From positions 558,001 through 622,000 of the forward strand of contig CAVZQP010000002.1 of NCBI GenBank assembly GCA_963777485.1: a DNA stretch of 64,000 bases, given 5' to 3'. Of this stretch, positions 40,104 through 48,699 are shown one piece after another; positions within the stretch are counted from its first letter, which is position 1; every line of letters begins with the position of its first letter. The notes under the pieces were generated by a model that saw only the letters and a program-made list of their open reading frames with translations, had not been told where the DNA came from and did no database searches. A program made the position numbers and the translations under genes. Source of the DNA: Bog-473 sp963777485 (GTDB taxonomy: Bacteria; Actinomycetota; Acidimicrobiia; Acidimicrobiales; RAAP-2).

Positions 40104-40814
40104 TCAGTACAACGGCGACCATGCCGCGCTGCGCAACAGCCGGCTCTCCCAGCGGTCACGAACCTCCAGCGCGTCGTGCAGCCAGGTTCCCGGGGCCGCG
40201 GCTTCGGGCGGGAGGTCGTGGCCCAGCATCCACATCACAGCCTTCGGATTGACGACGCGCTGCCAGAGGATGACCTCGGTCGTCTGGTGGGTCCCGAAGA
40301 CCGGCTGGAACGCGGCCTCCAATTCGATCATGCCGGTGCCCTCTTCCTTCTGGCTGCTCAGCGTGTGGTCGTAGAGCGTGCCCGCCTTGTCCAGATAGGC
40401 CTGCAGCCCGCCGGCGAAGGGCCACGCGGTGTCCTCCATGAACAACGAGTTCTTGTGCGTCGTACCGTCCACGGGCACGCCGGAGAAGTCGATGTCCTGG
40501 AGCGGTGACCACGGCACCGGTTGGATCATCTTGGCGCGGTGCTCGTGCCGCACCGCGTCGATCTTGTCCGACCACGCGGCCAGGTCGCCCCCGCGCACCC
40601 GCTCAGCGAGCTCCGCCCACGCCGCTGCGTCGCGACAACCCGTGATGGAGACCGAGGTGTAGGCCTGGCCCGTCCCGTGACCCAGATGCAAGTACCAGAG
40701 CAGGCGGCTGCCGTCCGATTCGGCCAGCGCCGGCATGTACTCGTCGCGGTAGGCCGCGTCGAACTCGTGCTCCTTCGCCCCGGCGACCTGATGCACTTCG
40801 TGAAGCAACAACAC
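40104..40814 (-). CDS. NIPSNAP-like / dimeric alpha-beta barrel protein
   Basis: This 236-residue protein seems to hold two ferredoxin-like halves. The first starts LLLHEVHQVAGAKEHEFDAAYRDEYMPAL and contains RLLWYLHLGHGTGQAYTSVS. The second has YDHTLSSQKEEGTGMIELEAAFQPVFG and TTEVILWQRVVNP. This double pattern fits NIPSNAP-like or ABM-type dimeric-barrel proteins linked to catabolic gene sets. No catalytic residue can be assigned. It sits between the SDR and cupin genes in one operon. Confidence 0.65.
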   Translation of the reverse strand: MLLLHEVHQVAGAKEHEFDAAYRDEYMPALAESDGSRLLWYLHLGHGTGQAYTSVSITGCRDAAAWAELAERVRGGDLAAWSDKIDAVRHEHRAKMIQPVPWSPLQDIDFSGVPVDGTTHKNSLFMEDTAWPFAGGLQAYLDKAGTLYDHTLSSQKEEGTGMIELEAAFQPVFGTHQTTEVILWQRVVNPKAVMWMLGHDLPPEAAAPGTWLHDALEVRDRWESRLLRSAAWSPLY

Positions 40815-40864
40815 GGTGACCCCCTTTGATGAGCTTCTGCTCGTTCGAATTCGTCAGCGTTCGA

Positions 40865-41638
40865 TCAATGCGTGGTGGCGATGCCCCCGTCGACCGGGAT
40901 GATGGCGCCCGTCAGATATGCCCCGGCTCGGGACGCGAGGTAGATGGCCGCGCCCGCCATGTCGTCGGGCCGGCCGATGCGTCGGAGCGGCGCGCTGGAC
41001 GCGATCTGCTCACCGAAGGCCTCGAGCGTGGCGGCCATCATCTTTGACTCGAAGGGGCCCGGCGCGATCGCGTTGACGGTGATCGTCGGTGCCAGGCGCT
41101 TGGCCAGGTGCCGCGTCAGGTGGTGGACGGCCGCCTTGGAGGCGGAGTAGGCGTACGTCTCCATGATCGGCGTCTGGATGCCGTCGATCGATCCGATGTT
41201 GATCACCCGCGCCGGCTCCTCCTGGGTGCCCGCCTTCTCAAGCAGCGGGAGCAGGAACTTGGTGGTGTGGAAGACGCCCTTCACGTTCAACCCCAGAACC
41301 CGCTCGAATGCCGCCTCGTCGTAGTCCGCCAAGGGCGCGCCCCACGTGGCGCCGGCGTTGTTGACGAGGATGTCGAGCTTGTCGACCCGCGAGGCCATCT
41401 CGTCGGCCAGGCGCCGGCACTCGTCTTCCTTGGACAGGTCGGCAGGGACCGCAACGCAGGTGCCCTTTTTCGAGAGCTCTTCGGCCACCTCTTGGCATAC
41501 GTCGGCCTTGCGCGAAGAGATGTACACCGTCGCGCCGGCATCGACGTAGCCCTCGGCGATCATCTTGCCGATACCGCGGCTGCCGCCGGTCACGAGCGCG
41601 GTCTTGCCGTCGATGGAGAACAGGTCGGAGGGGGCCAT
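40865..41638 (-). CDS. Classical SDR oxidoreductase
   Basis: This 257-residue classical SDR has the cofactor motif TGGSRGIG (TGxxxGIG) near residue 17, the NNAG segment, the catalytic Ser in INIGSIDGI, and YAYSASKAA giving the Tyr/Lys pair. GGIATTH ends the protein. Similar sequences are annotated as 3-oxoacyl-ACP reductases or RhlG-like enzymes, but the substrate is open. ATG 41638 is chosen because the longer frame adds only three residues. It is the first gene of the SDR/dimeric-barrel/cupin operon. Confidence 0.92.
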   Translation of the reverse strand: MAPSDLFSIDGKTALVTGGSRGIGKMIAEGYVDAGATVYISSRKADVCQEVAEELSKKGTCVAVPADLSKEDECRRLADEMASRVDKLDILVNNAGATWGAPLADYDEAAFERVLGLNVKGVFHTTKFLLPLLEKAGTQEEPARVINIGSIDGIQTPIMETYAYSASKAAVHHLTRHLAKRLAPTITVNAIAPGPFESKMMAATLEAFGEQIASSAPLRRIGRPDDMAGAAIYLASRAGAYLTGAIIPVDGGIATTH

Positions 41639-41695
41639 GGGCCTCATTCTTGCCCGGAGAGGGTCCGCCCCGCCTCCCCACGGACCTGCACCGGC

Positions 41696-42796
41696 CTATC
41701 CGCTCGGGGCGCCTACCGCCGTCGTCCGCGCCGACATGGTGACGAAGTCGCGCGCCCACGACGCCTCGAAGAACGTGGCCGGGCCCTGGTCGGCGGCCGG
41801 CGACATGCTCGATCCGTTCGAGGGGCCGGCCGGTGTACCGGCCGGCGGGGCATAGGTGGCGAACACCGGCCAGGACGGGTTGATGTCGAGCTCCATGCCG
41901 CGCACGACGCCGGCCTGTACCAGTAGTTGTGCCAACTGGAGTGGGTCGAGGGCAGGGCCGGCGACGTACACGAGTGCCCCACCGGGGGTGACTCCGACGC
42001 CCGAACGCCACTGGTTCTCGATCCCCGCTCCCGAACAGGACGACACGCCGCACGTCGCGCCCCACACGAGCCAGTTCGGGTCCGAGGCCTGCGCCGTCGG
42101 CTGGCCGCCTTCGACGAGCGGGACGAGGTTCTGGCGTACCGCGATGACGTCCGGGGACATCGCCACGTCGCTCCCCCAGGCGCCCACCGTGACCGAACCA
42201 TCGGCGTGGATCACGAGCGAGGCGGCCCCGTTCACGAGCGGGTAGATCGTGCGGCCCTCGGTGATGTAGCCGCCCTGGGCGTCCTTCATGAGGAAGCCAC
42301 CGTTGAACGCGGCGACCAGCGACGCCGCCTGCGCCGGCTGGACGGGCGCGGTGAACATGTACGGGCCGCCGCCCGGGCTCTTCGAGCCCGAATAGAGCTG
42401 GGCGCCGAGCAGGTTCGTGTCCATCCAGGCGATCCCGGCTTCCGCCGTCCCGCCCGGCGGCACGAGGTGTGTTTCGTAGACGGCCGGGAACCCGTTCACG
42501 GTGCGGCCCGCCGGCGTCCACATCCCGTCCGTCGGCGCCGGGGGTGGAGCGAAGGAGGTCAGCGCTGCCGGGGCGGGCAATGGTCGTGGGCCTGGCGGCG
42601 CAGTGGTCGTGGTCGTCGTGGGCGCGTGCGTCGTCGACGTGGTGCTCGCCGCTCCGGCTCGGGAGCCGGACGCCGCTCCGCGCGCTGTAGGCGTTGTGCT
42701 GCACGACGCCAAGACGAGGACGAGGGCCAGTACGCCGACGAGAGCCCCCGACCTCGGGATCCCTCGTCCGCCTGCCCGAGGGAAGGTCGGCTGCAC
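41696..42796 (-). CDS. Phosphodiester-glycosidase-like (NAGPA) lipoprotein
   Basis: From GTG 42796 the 366-residue protein begins with a lipoprotein signal ending in the lipobox LVLASC, followed by a Thr/Pro-rich linker. The main domain has the NAGPA/phosphodiester glycosidase features: an AAFNGGFLM block, GRTIYPLVNGAASLVIHADGSVTVGAW, and late GMELDINPSWPVF with the conserved aspartate. The family removes N-acetylglucosamine from phosphodiester-linked glycans; the role here may be cell-envelope sugar phosphate turnover. It starts seven bases after the stop of the preceding membrane-protein gene, so they form a pair. Confidence 0.82.
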   Translation of the reverse strand: MQPTFPRAGGRGIPRSGALVGVLALVLVLASCSTTPTARGAASGSRAGAASTTSTTHAPTTTTTTAPPGPRPLPAPAALTSFAPPPAPTDGMWTPAGRTVNGFPAVYETHLVPPGGTAEAGIAWMDTNLLGAQLYSGSKSPGGGPYMFTAPVQPAQAASLVAAFNGGFLMKDAQGGYITEGRTIYPLVNGAASLVIHADGSVTVGAWGSDVAMSPDVIAVRQNLVPLVEGGQPTAQASDPNWLVWGATCGVSSCSGAGIENQWRSGVGVTPGGALVYVAGPALDPLQLAQLLVQAGVVRGMELDINPSWPVFATYAPPAGTPAGPSNGSSMSPAADQGPATFFEASWARDFVTMSARTTAVGAPSG

Positions 42797-42803
42797 GAGC
42801 CCG

Positions 42804-43523
42804 TCAGCGGTGCATTGCGCCGGCTGGCGCCCGCACGATCGTGTTGGGCGAGCCAGCGTTCGCGCCAACGGGCACCTGGTGCCATCCATTGGCGTGAGGT
42901 GTGACGAGGATCGCGAGGAGGATACCGAGTACCAGCGCCGACACGAGCAGCCATTCTCGCGCGCCCGCGCCACGGACCTGGCGCCGTGTGCGCCGCGACA
43001 GATCGTTCCAGGTGAGGTTGGCGGTCTCCAGAAGGTGAGCCAGGACATGGAGCGCCATGGCGCCCAGCCAGAGGACGAAGGTCGCCTTGTGGAGGAAGAG
43101 CCACCCGGAGCGGTCGGCCGTCGGCACGAAAAGGAGCGCGATGCCCGTCCCCAGAACCGCCACGGTGAGCACGACCACGAAAGGGCCGAGTAGGCGCAAG
43201 AACACGGGCGGCGGGCCCTTGCGGCGGTACTCGGGGTCGCCCGTGTAGTAGCGGGCGAAGCGCCATAAGGTGCTGCCCATCTTCACGATGACGACGGGGA
43301 TCATCACCATCCCGATGACGACGTGCGGTGTCAGCAGTTCGTGGACCCGCAGGACGGTGACACCCTCGGCCGCGAACAGGAGGAAGAGCACCGTCGCCGT
43401 CAGCCCCGTCAGACGTGCGTTGCCCTCCACCGAGCGTGCTGGACGCATCCGATGTCGACCAGACCCCCGTTGCTCATGCGACAACATCCTCCGAGGAGCC
43501 GGATCGTCGTCGGTGCCGGTCAC
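42804..43523 (-). CDS. Four-helix membrane protein, cytochrome b561-like architecture
   Basis: This 239-residue protein has four main membrane helices (about residues 38-60, 67-85, 108-130 and 145-168) and a fifth near 190-207. Histidines lie in helix-end positions (VHELLTPHVVIG, FLHKATFVLWLGAMALHVLAH) as expected for heme-binding four-helix proteins, though heme binding is unproven. It may feed electrons to, or simply anchor, the adjacent lipoprotein. It begins the two-gene unit with the NAGPA-like gene. Confidence 0.6.
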   Translation of the reverse strand: MTGTDDDPAPRRMLSHEQRGSGRHRMRPARSVEGNARLTGLTATVLFLLFAAEGVTVLRVHELLTPHVVIGMVMIPVVIVKMGSTLWRFARYYTGDPEYRRKGPPPVFLRLLGPFVVVLTVAVLGTGIALLFVPTADRSGWLFLHKATFVLWLGAMALHVLAHLLETANLTWNDLSRRTRRQVRGAGAREWLLVSALVLGILLAILVTPHANGWHQVPVGANAGSPNTIVRAPAGAMHR

Positions 43524-43630
43524 CGGCAGAGCCTACCGACGCTCGCCTGACGAACTGATGACAGGGCCGCTGCACGCTGGATGAACCGGAGCAACCTCAG
43601 GGACGATGCACGGGCGGACTCAGCCGTCGC

Positions 43631-43700
43631 TCCCGCATGGCGCGCCCGTGGTGGTCACACTCAGGTCCCGCATGGCGCGCCCGTGATGGTCACATTCACC
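43631..43700. repeat. 35-bp tandem duplication over the GH5 stop codon
   Basis: Two adjacent 35-bp units (43631-43665 and 43666-43700) match at 31 of 35 positions. One encodes the last residues of the GH5 gene (TITGAPCGT). The other, past the stop, would encode the near-copy TTTGAPCGS. Confidence 0.85.
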
Positions 43701-45367
43701 GTGCGGTTGACAGCTCCGCGCCCGTGTCCGTTCACCACCTGCAGCAATGCGCTTCCGCTCGGCGAGACGACCCTGCCGCCGCTGACGCGGGCACAGTACC
43801 CGTCGGGGTAGTGCAGCGCCCTCGGGACGAAGATCACCGTCGGCGTACGTTCCGCCGCGAGGGGCCGGTAGGTCAGGTGAAACGAGGCGGTCGACGGATC
43901 GAAGGACATCGACAAAGGGACGCCGCTGATCGCTTCCGGGTAGGTCCGGCTCAGGACGGCGGCCGTGGAACGCAGCTGCCCCGCACTCGTCAGCAGTGAC
44001 TCGCTCGCGCTGCCTGTGGGATCCGTGTAGTACTTCCAGGCCCAGTAGGCCCACCCGACCTTCTCGGCGTCGGCCGCCGACGTGAACGCGGACAGCAAGG
44101 GCGGGCTCGAACTGGCGCCGAATTCGGTGACGAACCACGCCGGGCCGCCTGGTTGCTCGGGCGACGCCATCTCGCGTCGGTCGTCGCCCCGCGTCGAGAG
44201 CGACTTGACCTCCTGGTGCGTGCACGCGTCCACATTGATGGGATCACCTGTCTTCGGACTGCGGGACCCGCAGTAGACGTGGACGTTGTAGACGAGATTC
44301 GGGAAGGCCATAGGCCCGATGAAGGTCGGAAAGCCGCGGTTCGCGTAGTTATCGGGTTCGTCGAAGATCAGGTGGTGCGGGTCGTTGGCGAGGATGGTCG
44401 GGACGACGCCGTTCGCAGGGTCGTTGGGCGGACAGCTCGCTTTGTTCCCATTGAGGAGCGTGCCGATGTGCGCGGTGCCGGTGTAGAAGCATTCGAGCTG
44501 CGAGTCGAAGTGCTCGTCTCCGAGCGTCAGGAGCGATCGGGAGAACGGTTCGTTGAACGGGTCGTACCCGAGGACCCAGGGGTTGTTCGCGAAGGAAGCA
44601 GCAATGTCCCCCCATACCTGGTCGTATTGACCCTGGAGGTTTCCCACCACGTCGTTGGTCCAGAAGTTGTCGTAGGCCGCACCGGCTGCCGCCGTGGCGT
44701 ACTCGCGGGACCACCGCCCGGGAGGATCAGTGGGATGGACGCCGTCGGTGCAGACGGCCCAGCGCGGGGCGCCTTCCCCGTCGAACATCTCGTTGTAGAC
44801 GTCCTGGTGCATGTCGAGGATGGTGTAAATGCCGTACCGCCCGAGCAGGTCGACGGTCTGCGCCAGCCTGCTCAGATAGCGCCGCAGCACCGCTTGATCG
44901 AGTTGACCGGGATCCCCCGGTTGGCCGCGTCTGCAGATCGCTGGATCGTTGGCGGGCGCCGTTCCGGGCTCGAGACCGGCCCACACGACACCCAACCGCA
45001 CCACGTTGAAGCCGAGACGGGCCATCAGCGACGCGTCGGCCGCAGTGAAGTTCCACGGTTTGCCGGGGTCGGGATACACCTCGTAGGGAGCGTGCTTGTA
45101 CACGACGTTGACGCCGTGGAAGAAGACGACACGTCCGAGGTTGTCGTAGATATAGGGACCGCCCGGAGCGCTGATGGTCCCCTGCACCGGCGCGCCGCCC
45201 CCGATGGTCGGCGCGGGCTGCAAGGGCGAGCCCAAGGAGGGGAGCGTCGGCCCCGCGCCGGTCAGGAGGACGATCGACACGACGAGCACGAGGGCGACGC
45301 CCAGCGACACGAGGACGAGCAGGTACGCCGGTCGCCTGAAGTAGTGGCCTTCCCTGCGCGCCCTCAC
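43661..45367 (-). CDS. Secreted GH5-family endoglycoceramidase-like glycosidase
   Basis: This 568-residue protein has an N-terminal membrane anchor or uncleaved signal (about residues 13-37) and then a GH5 TIM barrel. The acid/base Glu is in LGYDPFNEPF and the nucleophile Glu in WFVTEFGASS. FFHGVNVVYKHAPYEVYPD and YTILDMHQDVYNEMFDGEGAP are blocks typical of endoglycoceramidases, which cut oligosaccharides from glycosphingolipids. A C-terminal beta domain follows from about 480, as usual. It should face outside the cell. A GGGAC-type box lies 39-52 bases upstream at 45406-45419. Confidence 0.88.
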   Translation of the reverse strand: MRARREGHYFRRPAYLLVLVSLGVALVLVVSIVLLTGAGPTLPSLGSPLQPAPTIGGGAPVQGTISAPGGPYIYDNLGRVVFFHGVNVVYKHAPYEVYPDPGKPWNFTAADASLMARLGFNVVRLGVVWAGLEPGTAPANDPAICRRGQPGDPGQLDQAVLRRYLSRLAQTVDLLGRYGIYTILDMHQDVYNEMFDGEGAPRWAVCTDGVHPTDPPGRWSREYATAAAGAAYDNFWTNDVVGNLQGQYDQVWGDIAASFANNPWVLGYDPFNEPFSRSLLTLGDEHFDSQLECFYTGTAHIGTLLNGNKASCPPNDPANGVVPTILANDPHHLIFDEPDNYANRGFPTFIGPMAFPNLVYNVHVYCGSRSPKTGDPINVDACTHQEVKSLSTRGDDRREMASPEQPGGPAWFVTEFGASSSPPLLSAFTSAADAEKVGWAYWAWKYYTDPTGSASESLLTSAGQLRSTAAVLSRTYPEAISGVPLSMSFDPSTASFHLTYRPLAAERTPTVIFVPRALHYPDGYCARVSGGRVVSPSGSALLQVVNGHGRGAVNRTVNVTITGAPCGT

Positions 45368-45405
45368 TGCTCAGACATCGTGGATGCGTGGGGCCGACGG
45401 CACCA

Positions 45406-45419
45406 GGGAGAAAGGTCCC
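45406..45419 (-). promoter_or_regulatory. GGGAC-type box upstream of the GH5 gene
   Basis: Read on the minus strand it is GGGACCTTTCTCCC, one position off the GGGACnTTnGnCCC core. It lies 39-52 bases before the GH5 start, a proper operator distance. Confidence 0.3.
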
Positions 45420-45471
45420 GGTTCATGGGCGAAGAAGTCCCGAAGAGGCGGTGACGAAGGAGGCAAGACGT

Positions 45472-46680
45472 TCAGTCGGGTAACGAGTCGCGAGCCAGCG
45501 CCAGAGCGCCCCGCACCAGCACGCTGGCGCCCACGCGCAGCGCCTCGTCCTCGACGTAGAAGCTCGGGCTGTGGTGCATCCCGCTCGATCCGTCTGCCGC
45601 CGCACCGCCGACGAAGAAGTAGCAACCGGGCAGGTGGTTGAGGAACTCGCTCACGTCGTCGCTCGGGCTGGCAGGCGGCATCCGCAACACCGCCGGGTCG
45701 CCCAGCACCGCCTTGGCCTCCATCTCGACGAGGTCCACCGCCGCCGGGTCGTTCACGACGGCCGGCGTGTGCTCGGGCAGCTCCAGGTCCACGGACACGC
45801 CCAGCTCACCGGCGACCTCCGCGCACAGCTTCTCCAAGCGCCCCACCGCGTCCACCCGCTGCGCGTCGGTGAAGGTACGCAGCGTCCCGGTGACCACGGC
45901 CGACGTCGGGACGACGTTGACCGCGGTACCCGCCCGCAGCGTCCCGGCGCTGCAGACGCAGTCGGTCCCCTCGTACGACAAGCCATCGACCACGGACGCG
46001 AGCCGCCCGACCAGCGAAGCCGTGGCCCGGATGACGTCGCCCGTCGCCGTCGGCACGGCCCCGTGCCCGCCCGGGCCGCGCAGCGTGATCCGCAGTGAGT
46101 GCGCCTCGGACATCGTGATGCCCGCCCGCAACGCCACCATTCCCGTCGGGATCACCGACGTGACATGGAACCCGACCAGCCGCGCACCGTCCATCACGCT
46201 CAGCGCACCGCCCTCGACCATCGCCTTGCCGCCGCAGAGCGCCTCCTCACCGGGTTGGAACAGGAAGATGTAACGGCCGGGCAGGTCCTCGCGCCGGGAC
46301 GCCAGCACCGACGCCGCGCCCAAGACCGAGCCCACATGGACGTCGTGGCCGCACGCGTGCATCAGGCCCTCGACCTCAGATCCCCACGACCGTTTCGTCG
46401 AAGGCTCCTGCACCGGCAGCGCGTCGATGTCCCCTCGCAGCACGACGGTGTGACCCGGCCGCCCCCCGTCCATCGCGAAGATCCCGCCCGTCTCGGTCAC
46501 GCGCAGTGTCTCGTCGATGTCCAGCGACGCCATGTGGTCGCGGATCAGCGCGGTGGTGAAGTGCTCTTCGAAAGCCAGCTCGGGCCGTCGGTGCACCGCC
46601 CGCCGCATGTCGACCATCTGGTCGTAGACGGCGTCAGCGGGGGAGCGATCGAAGAGCTCGCTCCCTGCCTCCCCCGACAC
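45472..46680 (-). CDS. M20-family amidohydrolase (hippurate hydrolase-like)
   Basis: This 402-residue zinc amidohydrolase has the classic M20D order: RGDIDALPV, MHACGHDVHVGS with the metal His/Asp, QPGEEALCGG with the catalytic Glu, RGPGGHGA in the dimerisation domain and HHSPSFYVEDEAL near the end. It should cleave N-acyl amino acids or related amides in the cytoplasm. It starts six bases after the stop of the acyl-CoA dehydrogenase gene, so the two are co-transcribed. The substrate is unknown. Confidence 0.92.
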   Translation of the reverse strand: MSGEAGSELFDRSPADAVYDQMVDMRRAVHRRPELAFEEHFTTALIRDHMASLDIDETLRVTETGGIFAMDGGRPGHTVVLRGDIDALPVQEPSTKRSWGSEVEGLMHACGHDVHVGSVLGAASVLASRREDLPGRYIFLFQPGEEALCGGKAMVEGGALSVMDGARLVGFHVTSVIPTGMVALRAGITMSEAHSLRITLRGPGGHGAVPTATGDVIRATASLVGRLASVVDGLSYEGTDCVCSAGTLRAGTAVNVVPTSAVVTGTLRTFTDAQRVDAVGRLEKLCAEVAGELGVSVDLELPEHTPAVVNDPAAVDLVEMEAKAVLGDPAVLRMPPASPSDDVSEFLNHLPGCYFFVGGAAADGSSGMHHSPSFYVEDEALRVGASVLVRGALALARDSLPD

Positions 46681-46686
46681 AGGGAC

Positions 46687-47931
46687 TCAGCGCCCCAACA
46701 GGTCGCGCGCGATGTGGGTGACCTGGATCTCGTCCGTCCCGGCGTAGATCTGGAACACCTTCGCGTCCCGGGCCAACTGCTCCACGCGGAACTCCGACAT
46801 GTACCCGTTCCCCCCGAACAATTGCACCGCCTCCATGGCCACCTCGGACGCGGCCTGGGCGGAGTAGAGCTTCATGGCCGACGCCTCGGCCAAGGTCAAC
46901 GACTTCCCCGCGGCCGCCATCTCGACGTGGCGGAAGACGAGGTTCTCGACGTTCAGTCGCGCGATCTCCATCTTCGCCACCTTCAGTTGGATGAGCTGGA
47001 ATTCCGAGATCGGCCGCTCCCACAAGTGCCGGTCCTTGGCGTACTGGATCGACAGCTTGAGGCACTCCTCGATCAACCCGAGCGACATCGCCGCCACGCC
47101 GGCCCGCTCCGTGACGAAGTTGCCCTTCGCGCTCTCCCGGCCCTCGTTGCCGCCCGGCGCCCCCTCGGTCTCGCCGAGCAGCCGATCGCGTCCCACCCGC
47201 ACGTCCGAGAGGAACAGCTCGCCGGTGGGCGACGAGTGCAGGCCCATCTTGCGGAACGGCTTGGACTGCTCCAACCCGGGCATCCCCGAATCGAGGATGA
47301 ACGTCAGCACCGGCCGCTGGCGCAGTGGCGTGTCGGACCCGTCGTCGAGCTTGGCGTAGAAGACGATCGTGTCGGCGAACGGCCCGTTCGTGATGAAGGT
47401 CTTGTTGCCGTTGAGGACGTACTCGTCGCCGTCGCGCACGGCGGTCGACTTCATGCCGCCCAGGGCGTCGGACCCCGAGTCGGGCTCGGTGATGGCCCAG
47501 GCGCCGACCTTGTCGAAGGTCATCAGGTCGAGCCCCCAGCGTTCCATCTGCGCGGGCGTGCCGCTCTTCATGATCGTGCCGCCGGCCAGGCCCGTGCTCA
47601 CGCCCAGCGCCGTCACGATGCCGGGGCAGTAGTGGCACAGCTCGATGATCGGGATCAGGGTCATGGCGGCCGAGCCGCCACCGCCCCCGCTGCCGCCCTC
47701 GGCCCTCTCCGCGGGCGCACCCGGGGCGCCGGCAGCCTTGCGCTCGATCGCCTTCTTGGCCGACTCGCGCGCCATGACGTCGAGGCCGAACGTCGAATAG
47801 AGCTTGCGGATCACCTCGTACGGCGGCGTCTCCCCGTGCTCGAGCTCCTCGACATTGGGCTTGACCTCTTCGTCGACGAAGCGCCGGACCGCGTCGCGGA
47901 TCGCCAGCTGCTCCTCGGACCACTCGTACAT
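46687..47931 (-). CDS. Acyl-CoA dehydrogenase
   Basis: This 414-residue flavoenzyme has the acyl-CoA dehydrogenase hallmarks: AITEPDSGSDALGGMKSTA in the FAD/substrate region, GNKTFITNG, GLHSSPTGELFLSDVRV, and the C-terminal QLFGGNGYMSEFRVEQLARDAKVFQIYAGTDEIQ with the catalytic-base region. Residues 57-80 hold a Gly/Ala-rich insertion (GAPAERAEGGSGGGGGS), which is odd for the family. ATG 47931 has GGAGG seven bases upstream. The chain length acted on is unknown. Confidence 0.93.
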   Translation of the reverse strand: MYEWSEEQLAIRDAVRRFVDEEVKPNVEELEHGETPPYEVIRKLYSTFGLDVMARESAKKAIERKAAGAPGAPAERAEGGSGGGGGSAAMTLIPIIELCHYCPGIVTALGVSTGLAGGTIMKSGTPAQMERWGLDLMTFDKVGAWAITEPDSGSDALGGMKSTAVRDGDEYVLNGNKTFITNGPFADTIVFYAKLDDGSDTPLRQRPVLTFILDSGMPGLEQSKPFRKMGLHSSPTGELFLSDVRVGRDRLLGETEGAPGGNEGRESAKGNFVTERAGVAAMSLGLIEECLKLSIQYAKDRHLWERPISEFQLIQLKVAKMEIARLNVENLVFRHVEMAAAGKSLTLAEASAMKLYSAQAASEVAMEAVQLFGGNGYMSEFRVEQLARDAKVFQIYAGTDEIQVTHIARDLLGR

Positions 47932-48013
47932 GCGTGCCTCCCTGCGGCCTCCGGGGCTCCGCCGCCCCGCCGGCTCCCATGGGCCGGCGACCGTCGACCC
48001 TACAGCGCGTCCT

Positions 48014-48580
48014 TTAGGCGTCGGCGATCCGACGCAGCGTGTTGCGGTCCGTGTGGATGACCTCTTCGGGCATGCGGGCATGCTTGATCACCGTCGTCTC
48101 CGAGTACGTGAACTCGTCGTCCACGCTGGTGTCGATGGTGACCTCGTAGCTCACCGACCGGGCGTTCTTGTCCAGCCAGTTGTTGGCCAGGATGCCGTAG
48201 GTCTGGCTGCCGATCCTGGCCTCGAGGTTGAACTTCGTGGCGTCGGCCGCCACCGTACCGCCGGCCACGACCGCCGAGCCCCGCGGGATCAGGAAGCAGC
48301 GGACCACCTCGCTGTCACGGGCGTCCCACATCCAGTAGCCGACCTCCGTGTGAAAGGGGTTGTCCTCGTCCCCCCGCCAGCCCGCCATGCGGTAGTCCAG
48401 TCCGTAGAGCACCTGGGAGCCGTTCTCGACGGGGCCGAACGGTTTGAAGTCGACGTGCTCACGGAAGGGGGTGACGACGATCTTGCCTTCGACGTTGCCG
48501 AACGCGACGTCCTCGCCCTGGTCGCTCTCCCAGGTGCCCGCCAGCCGGGCCAGCGGTCCCCACTCAGGTCCTGCGCTCAA
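48014..48580 (-). CDS. Nitrobindin-like heme-binding beta-barrel (FABP-family) protein
   Basis: This 188-residue protein has the N-terminal LARLAGTWESDQGEDV stretch, alternating beta strands throughout and the C-terminal HTDRNTLRRI. That fits the nitrobindin-like beta-barrel family (formerly DUF1794), which binds heme and can react with peroxynitrite or NO. The usual GxWxGxG reads GTWESDQG, so the motif is only partly kept. The start is TTG 48580, preceded by GAGGAG. An upstream 17-codon frame overlaps it as TTGA. Confidence 0.78.
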   Translation of the reverse strand: MSAGPEWGPLARLAGTWESDQGEDVAFGNVEGKIVVTPFREHVDFKPFGPVENGSQVLYGLDYRMAGWRGDEDNPFHTEVGYWMWDARDSEVVRCFLIPRGSAVVAGGTVAADATKFNLEARIGSQTYGILANNWLDKNARSVSYEVTIDTSVDDEFTYSETTVIKHARMPEEVIHTDRNTLRRIADA

Positions 48581-48630
48581 TGCTCCTCCTCGGACTTCGG
48601 CCTCTTGGGCGTGCGACGGCTGATGCCCAT
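48577..48630 (-). CDS. Possible 17-residue leader peptide
   Basis: The frame ATG 48630 to TGA 48577 encodes a short basic peptide (GISRRTPKRPKSEEEH). AAGGTGG stands about ten bases upstream, and its stop overlaps the TTG start of the nitrobindin-like gene. It may couple translation to that weak start. Confidence 0.35.
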   Translation of the reverse strand: MGISRRTPKRPKSEEEH

Positions 48631-48699
48631 GGTCCGAGCCACCTTAGGGCTTGACCGTGCGGCGGCGACCTTCCGATGGCTCTGCGCCGACCGTCAGGC

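Noticed and set aside
46099..48060. 653-codon open frame on the plus strand
   Set aside because: Antisense to the M20 and acyl-CoA dehydrogenase genes. Its translation is Arg/His/Gln-rich and matches no family.
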